Part shown: positions 61,499 through 64,000 of the stretch, in pieces
How positions within the stretch are numbered: position 1 is the first letter of the stretch
Layout of the letters: each line of letters opens with the position of its first letter
DNA from: DATBVX01 sp963705495
GTDB lineage: Bacteria; Pseudomonadota; Gammaproteobacteria; Steroidobacterales; Steroidobacteraceae
NCBI GenBank assembly: GCA_963705495.1
Contig: CAVPJQ010000021.1
Span: forward strand, 5,556 to 69,555
Direction: 5' to 3'
DNA: 64,000 nucleotides
Translations under genes and position numbers: made by a program
The notes under the pieces: model-generated
The model's database searches: none
The model's input: the letters and a program-made list of their open reading frames with translations, nothing else
What the model was told of the DNA's origin: nothing

Positions 61499-62899
61499 TC
61501 ACGCTTGCTTGCTGCGCCAGCCCTCGTGGTAAGCCTCGCGCACTTCCCGTGCATAGGGAACCGGCGACACTTTCACCCTGACATCGAGCTGTTTATGCCG
61601 CTCGACAGTCGCCTTCTGCGTACCGCCATTCTCTTCGCCCCACGTCACCGTGAGGACCTCGCCGACGTTGATCTCCGGATCGACGATACCGAGTGACAGC
61701 GCGGTGCGCTCGTTGCAGCTGTAACCCCCGAACATCGAGAAGCCCACGACCTTACCGTTCTTCGTGATCTTGTCGTAAGACGAGGAAGCGTAGTTCGAAT
61801 TCGGAAGGTCATAGAACTTGTAGAGATCGCCGTCCGTACGGAAGAGCGAAGCGTAGATCTTCGCCATGTCGTCAGGGTTCCAGGCGAAGGTCACCTTCTT
61901 GCGGTGCGGCTTGTTGGCGATCTTTTCGAGTGCCTCGCGACCGATGAAGTCGTGGTCGAACTTGACGAACGGCCCGTACCCCAACTCGTACGGAGTGACG
62001 TAGTAGTCCTCGATGTTGTCGGAGACGAAGCTGCCGCCGAGCGAGCCACTGGCCTCGTAGCCTCCGGCGGGAAGCCACTCGCGGTACTTCTTCATTTTCT
62101 CGCCGGTGTACACCGCGGGCAGCGGCGATGGGATCCAGCCGGATTCGAGGGTGTTGCTCGAATAGGCACGAGCGCCTACCTGAACGATGCCGAAGTCCTT
62201 GCCCGCCTCGAGAATCGCTTCGCGAATCTCGTCGCGCTCGGCGTACGGACCCCAGACTTCCAATCCCGGCGCGCCCGCCATGCCATGGCGCAAGGCGCGC
62301 ACCTTGCGGCCCTTGATGTTGATCGCGTCCATGGTGAAGAACTTGACGTCCGGGATCGGGCCGCCATTCACGCGCTCGAGAATCTTGGCCGCGTTCGGCC
62401 CCTGCACCTGGTAGCGATAGTGGGTTCGCGTGACTGCATTGCCGCGCGGGTGGGACGGTGAGCGATCGTCCCGAATGATGTCGACCTTGTATCCGCCCGT
62501 CTCGGCCTGGAACTGCAGCCAGTTCACGGTCGGGGCACGACCCACGAACAGAAATTCCTTATCCGCGAGATAGAAGAGAATTCCGTCACCGATGACGTAG
62601 CCATCGTAGCTGCACGGAACCATTTGCTTCGCCTTGTTCGGCGTGAAACTGGCGAAGCTGTTGATCGTGCAATGCGAAACCAGCTTGAGCGCATCGGGCC
62701 CCTTGATGGTGAGCTCCGCCATGTGATGCGACTGGTCGAACAGCACCGCGGTCTCGCGCCAGGCACGCTGCTCGTCGCGCCAGTTGGTGAACTCCATCGG
62801 AACTACCGGGTAGACATAGGCCCCGATGCGCGAATTGCGCAGCATCTTGACCGGGTTCCCCGCGCTCTTCAGTACGGTCTCCAGGCTTTGCTGACTCAT
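61499..62899 (-). CDS. ligM: Tetrahydrofolate-dependent O-demethylase (vanillate/syringate type)
   Basis: 466 residues of the GcvT-like aminomethyltransferase fold, matching LigM and DesA of Sphingobium SYK-6: MLRNSRIGAYVYPVVP, NWRDEQRAWRETAVLFDQSHHMAEL (split), NKAKQMVPCSYDGYVIGDGI, LRHGMAGAPGLEVWGPY, SNTLESGWIPSPLPAVYTG, GGSFVSDNIEDYYV, VKFDHDFIGREALE, WGEENGGTQKATVE. It transfers the O-methyl of vanillate (or 3-O-methylgallate, syringate) to tetrahydrofolate, giving protocatechuate or gallate for LigAB. GAGGGG precedes the ATG. Substrate preference cannot be fixed. Confidence 0.94.
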   Translation of the reverse strand: MSQQSLETVLKSAGNPVKMLRNSRIGAYVYPVVPMEFTNWRDEQRAWRETAVLFDQSHHMAELTIKGPDALKLVSHCTINSFASFTPNKAKQMVPCSYDGYVIGDGILFYLADKEFLFVGRAPTVNWLQFQAETGGYKVDIIRDDRSPSHPRGNAVTRTHYRYQVQGPNAAKILERVNGGPIPDVKFFTMDAINIKGRKVRALRHGMAGAPGLEVWGPYAERDEIREAILEAGKDFGIVQVGARAYSSNTLESGWIPSPLPAVYTGEKMKKYREWLPAGGYEASGSLGGSFVSDNIEDYYVTPYELGYGPFVKFDHDFIGREALEKIANKPHRKKVTFAWNPDDMAKIYASLFRTDGDLYKFYDLPNSNYASSSYDKITKNGKVVGFSMFGGYSCNERTALSLGIVDPEINVGEVLTVTWGEENGGTQKATVERHKQLDVRVKVSPVPYAREVREAYHEGWRSKQA

Positions 62900-63075
62900 A
62901 AACTCAACCCCTCTCTAAATACGCAGTGACTCAATTGGTCCCGCCACCTACTGATTCATCACCGGGCACGCAACAGGCAACTGGGGAAGCGTGACACACG
63001 AGATCGTCCGCAACACGACGCTCGAAGAACAGCTTTTCGTCCACGCGTGAAACCCGCCGCCGCGGCTGTGGATTT

Positions 63076-63142
63076 TGGGATCCCATCTTGACAGATTGGG
63101 ATCCTAACAAGCAGCATCGACGCTGTCAGTAGGGGGGGATCC
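63076..63142 (+). promoter_or_regulatory. Promoter with three GGGATCC boxes (GntR operator candidate)
   Basis: A perfect 10-bp palindrome tgggatccca (63076-63085), then TTGACA (63088-63093, consensus -35), then ttgggatcctaa (63096-63107). A third GGGATCC at 63136-63142 overlaps the SD region before the GntR GTG. The first two copies are 21 bp apart, two helical turns. The pattern flanks the -35 element and so fits auto-repression by the GntR regulator encoded downstream, and possibly control of ligM on the other strand. Confidence 0.55.
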
Positions 63143-63145
63143 TGC

Positions 63146-63862
63146 GTGAGCACTCAGCTATCCGAAGCGATCGTGCGGCTGCGCGAGATGATCTTGCGCG
63201 GCGAGCTCGTGCCCGGGCAGCGAGTGGCCGAAGCCCCCGTCGCGGAACAGCTCGGGGTGTCGCGAACGCCCGTGCGCCAGGCGCTCCCACTGCTCGCCCA
63301 GGAAGGTCTTCTGACCGAGCACGGGACTCGCGGCTATGTCGTGCGAGCGTTCACTCCGCGCGACGTCCTGGACGCAATCGATACCCGCGGCGTCCTCGAA
63401 GGACTCGCCGCTCGTCGTATCGCCGAACAAGGCGCCTCGAAGGCTTTCATCCGTGAGTTGCGCGCCTGTCTGCACGACGGCGATGAACTGCTGCGCAAGC
63501 GCCGCCTCGAGGAGAGCGATGAGGCACCTTATGCGGAGATGAACGCGCGCTTCCACGGCTTGATCCTGCAGGAAGCCGGCAGCGTGATCCTCTCCGAAGC
63601 GCTGGAGCGCAATGGCCGGGTTCCGTTCGCTGGCCCACAGGCCCTCGCGTTCGACCGGACCAACCTCGAGCAGATGTACAACATGATCTTTCACGCCCAT
63701 CGACAGCACCACGGCATCGTCGATGCGCTCGAGCGTGGCGAGAGTGGACGGGCGGAGGCGCTCATGCGCGAGCATGCCAACGCCGCGAAGGAGAGCATCA
63801 ACCTGTCCGGTTTTCACATGGCGCCCGCGGAGGTCGTACGACGGCTTGCGCTCGCCAAGTGA
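63146..63862 (+). CDS. GntR family transcriptional regulator (FadR/FCD type)
   Basis: 238 residues, GTG start. N-terminal winged helix (LREMILRGELVPGQRVAEAPVAEQLGVSRTPVRQALPLLAQEGLL) and a C-terminal FCD effector domain (DTRGVLEGLAARRIAEQG, EMNARFHGLILQEAGS, FHAHRQHHGIVDALERG, AEALMREHANAAKESI). Divergent from ligM across 246 bp, so it is the likely regulator of O-demethylation and of its own promoter. Aromatic acids or their CoA esters are common effectors. Confidence 0.94.
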   Translation: MSTQLSEAIVRLREMILRGELVPGQRVAEAPVAEQLGVSRTPVRQALPLLAQEGLLTEHGTRGYVVRAFTPRDVLDAIDTRGVLEGLAARRIAEQGASKAFIRELRACLHDGDELLRKRRLEESDEAPYAEMNARFHGLILQEAGSVILSEALERNGRVPFAGPQALAFDRTNLEQMYNMIFHAHRQHHGIVDALERGESGRAEALMREHANAAKESINLSGFHMAPAEVVRRLALAK

Positions 63863-63970
63863 AGGGTTAACAGTTACGCTGAAACCGAAGACACATTCGC
63901 TATCCGAAAATTCGAGACTCGTGAAGCACGACCTATTGCCGCATCTGATCGATTCCACAGGGGGGACAAC

Positions 63971-64000
63971 ATGATCAGACTCGACCACGCCCGCTCGCCG
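63971..64000 (+). CDS. Start of a further gene, cut by the window
   Basis: ATG 63971 with a GGGGGA SD five bases upstream begins MIRLDHARSP and runs off the end. Ten residues are not enough for a family call. It lies about 98 bp after a motif shared with the promoter of the PEP-utilising gene and could encode a pathway partner. Confidence 0.6.
   Translation, partial: MIRLDHARSP

Noticed and set aside
1..64000. CRISPR arrays, tRNA, rRNA, integrons or prophage genes
   Set aside because: No regular spaced repeats, no cloverleaf-like sequence noticed and no integrase, transposase or phage structural gene among the coding regions.

Overview
The window is high-GC, gene-dense DNA with no rRNA, tRNA, CRISPR array, integrase or transposase that I can see. 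The gene content suggests a Gram-negative proteobacterium: a TonB-dependent receptor, Tat and Sec signal peptides, lipoproteins, an outer-membrane barrel, PQQ-associated periplasmic proteins and a serine/threonine kinase paired with an ECF sigma factor. My best guess is a gammaproteobacterium of the Steroidobacter/Nevskia type or a sphingomonad-like alphaproteobacterium. The lifestyle reads as degradation of lignin-derived aromatics; the taxonomic guess is inference.

Region 1 (1-12,300) is an aromatic-catabolism block. On the minus strand ligI-ligA-ligB-ligC form a tight protocatechuate 4,5-cleavage operon (dioxygenase, CHMS dehydrogenase, PDC hydrolase). Further on lie a secreted HbpS/GlcG-type protein preceded by two exact 13-bp direct repeats, then a LigJ-like hydratase followed by a Tat-exported [2Fe-2S] subunit and a molybdenum hydroxylase large subunit cut by the window edge. 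An aldo/keto reductase, an aldehyde dehydrogenase, a Rieske oxygenase and a glutathione transferase sit around them. A 110-bp palindromic element separates the aldehyde dehydrogenase and the Rieske gene.

Region 2 (12,300-29,500) holds an NTF2-like/PQQ-dehydrogenase/DUF1330 operon (the dehydrogenase carries a 3'-end frameshift), a DUF2946/outer-membrane pair, a frameshifted DJ-1/PfpI gene facing a GlxA-type AraC regulator, a homocysteine S-methyltransferase-like gene, housekeeping genes (MscS, GNAT, alkyladenine glycosylase), and a TonB receptor next to benzoylformate decarboxylase (mdlC) with a divergent LysR regulator.

Region 3 (28,100-45,700) is mixed: M20 and M28 peptidases, an MFS transporter, small secreted NTF2-like proteins, a DUF885 protein, a SYLF protein, an ECF42-type sigma factor with its DGPF partner and a translationally coupled DUF3280 gene, an MxaD-like protein, an NTF2-cytochrome c fusion, and an unrecognised 90-residue protein made of two near-identical repeats.

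Region 4 (45,700-64,000) contains a TIGR02999-type sigma factor/kinase pair divergent from a PQQ-associated set (zinc metallohydrolase, fused SoxYZ carrier, CxxCW protein); two tandem methyltransferases; OsmC; an AraC regulator; a methanethiol-oxidase/SCO pair; and finally an SDR, a PEP-synthase-type swivelling phosphohistidine protein lacking any ATP-binding domain, and a LigM-type tetrahydrofolate-dependent O-demethylase followed by a GntR regulator with three GGGATCC boxes at its promoter.

Taken together, LigM could convert vanillate to protocatechuate, which LigAB/LigC/LigI/LigJ would take toward the TCA cycle. BFD and the aldehyde dehydrogenase could feed aryl-glyoxylates and aldehydes into the same route. 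LigU and LigK, needed to finish the pathway, are not in the window. The most intriguing unexplained enzyme is the PEP-mobile-domain protein at 59,635, which resembles one half of a phenylphosphate-synthase or acetovanillone-kinase-like phosphorylation system.
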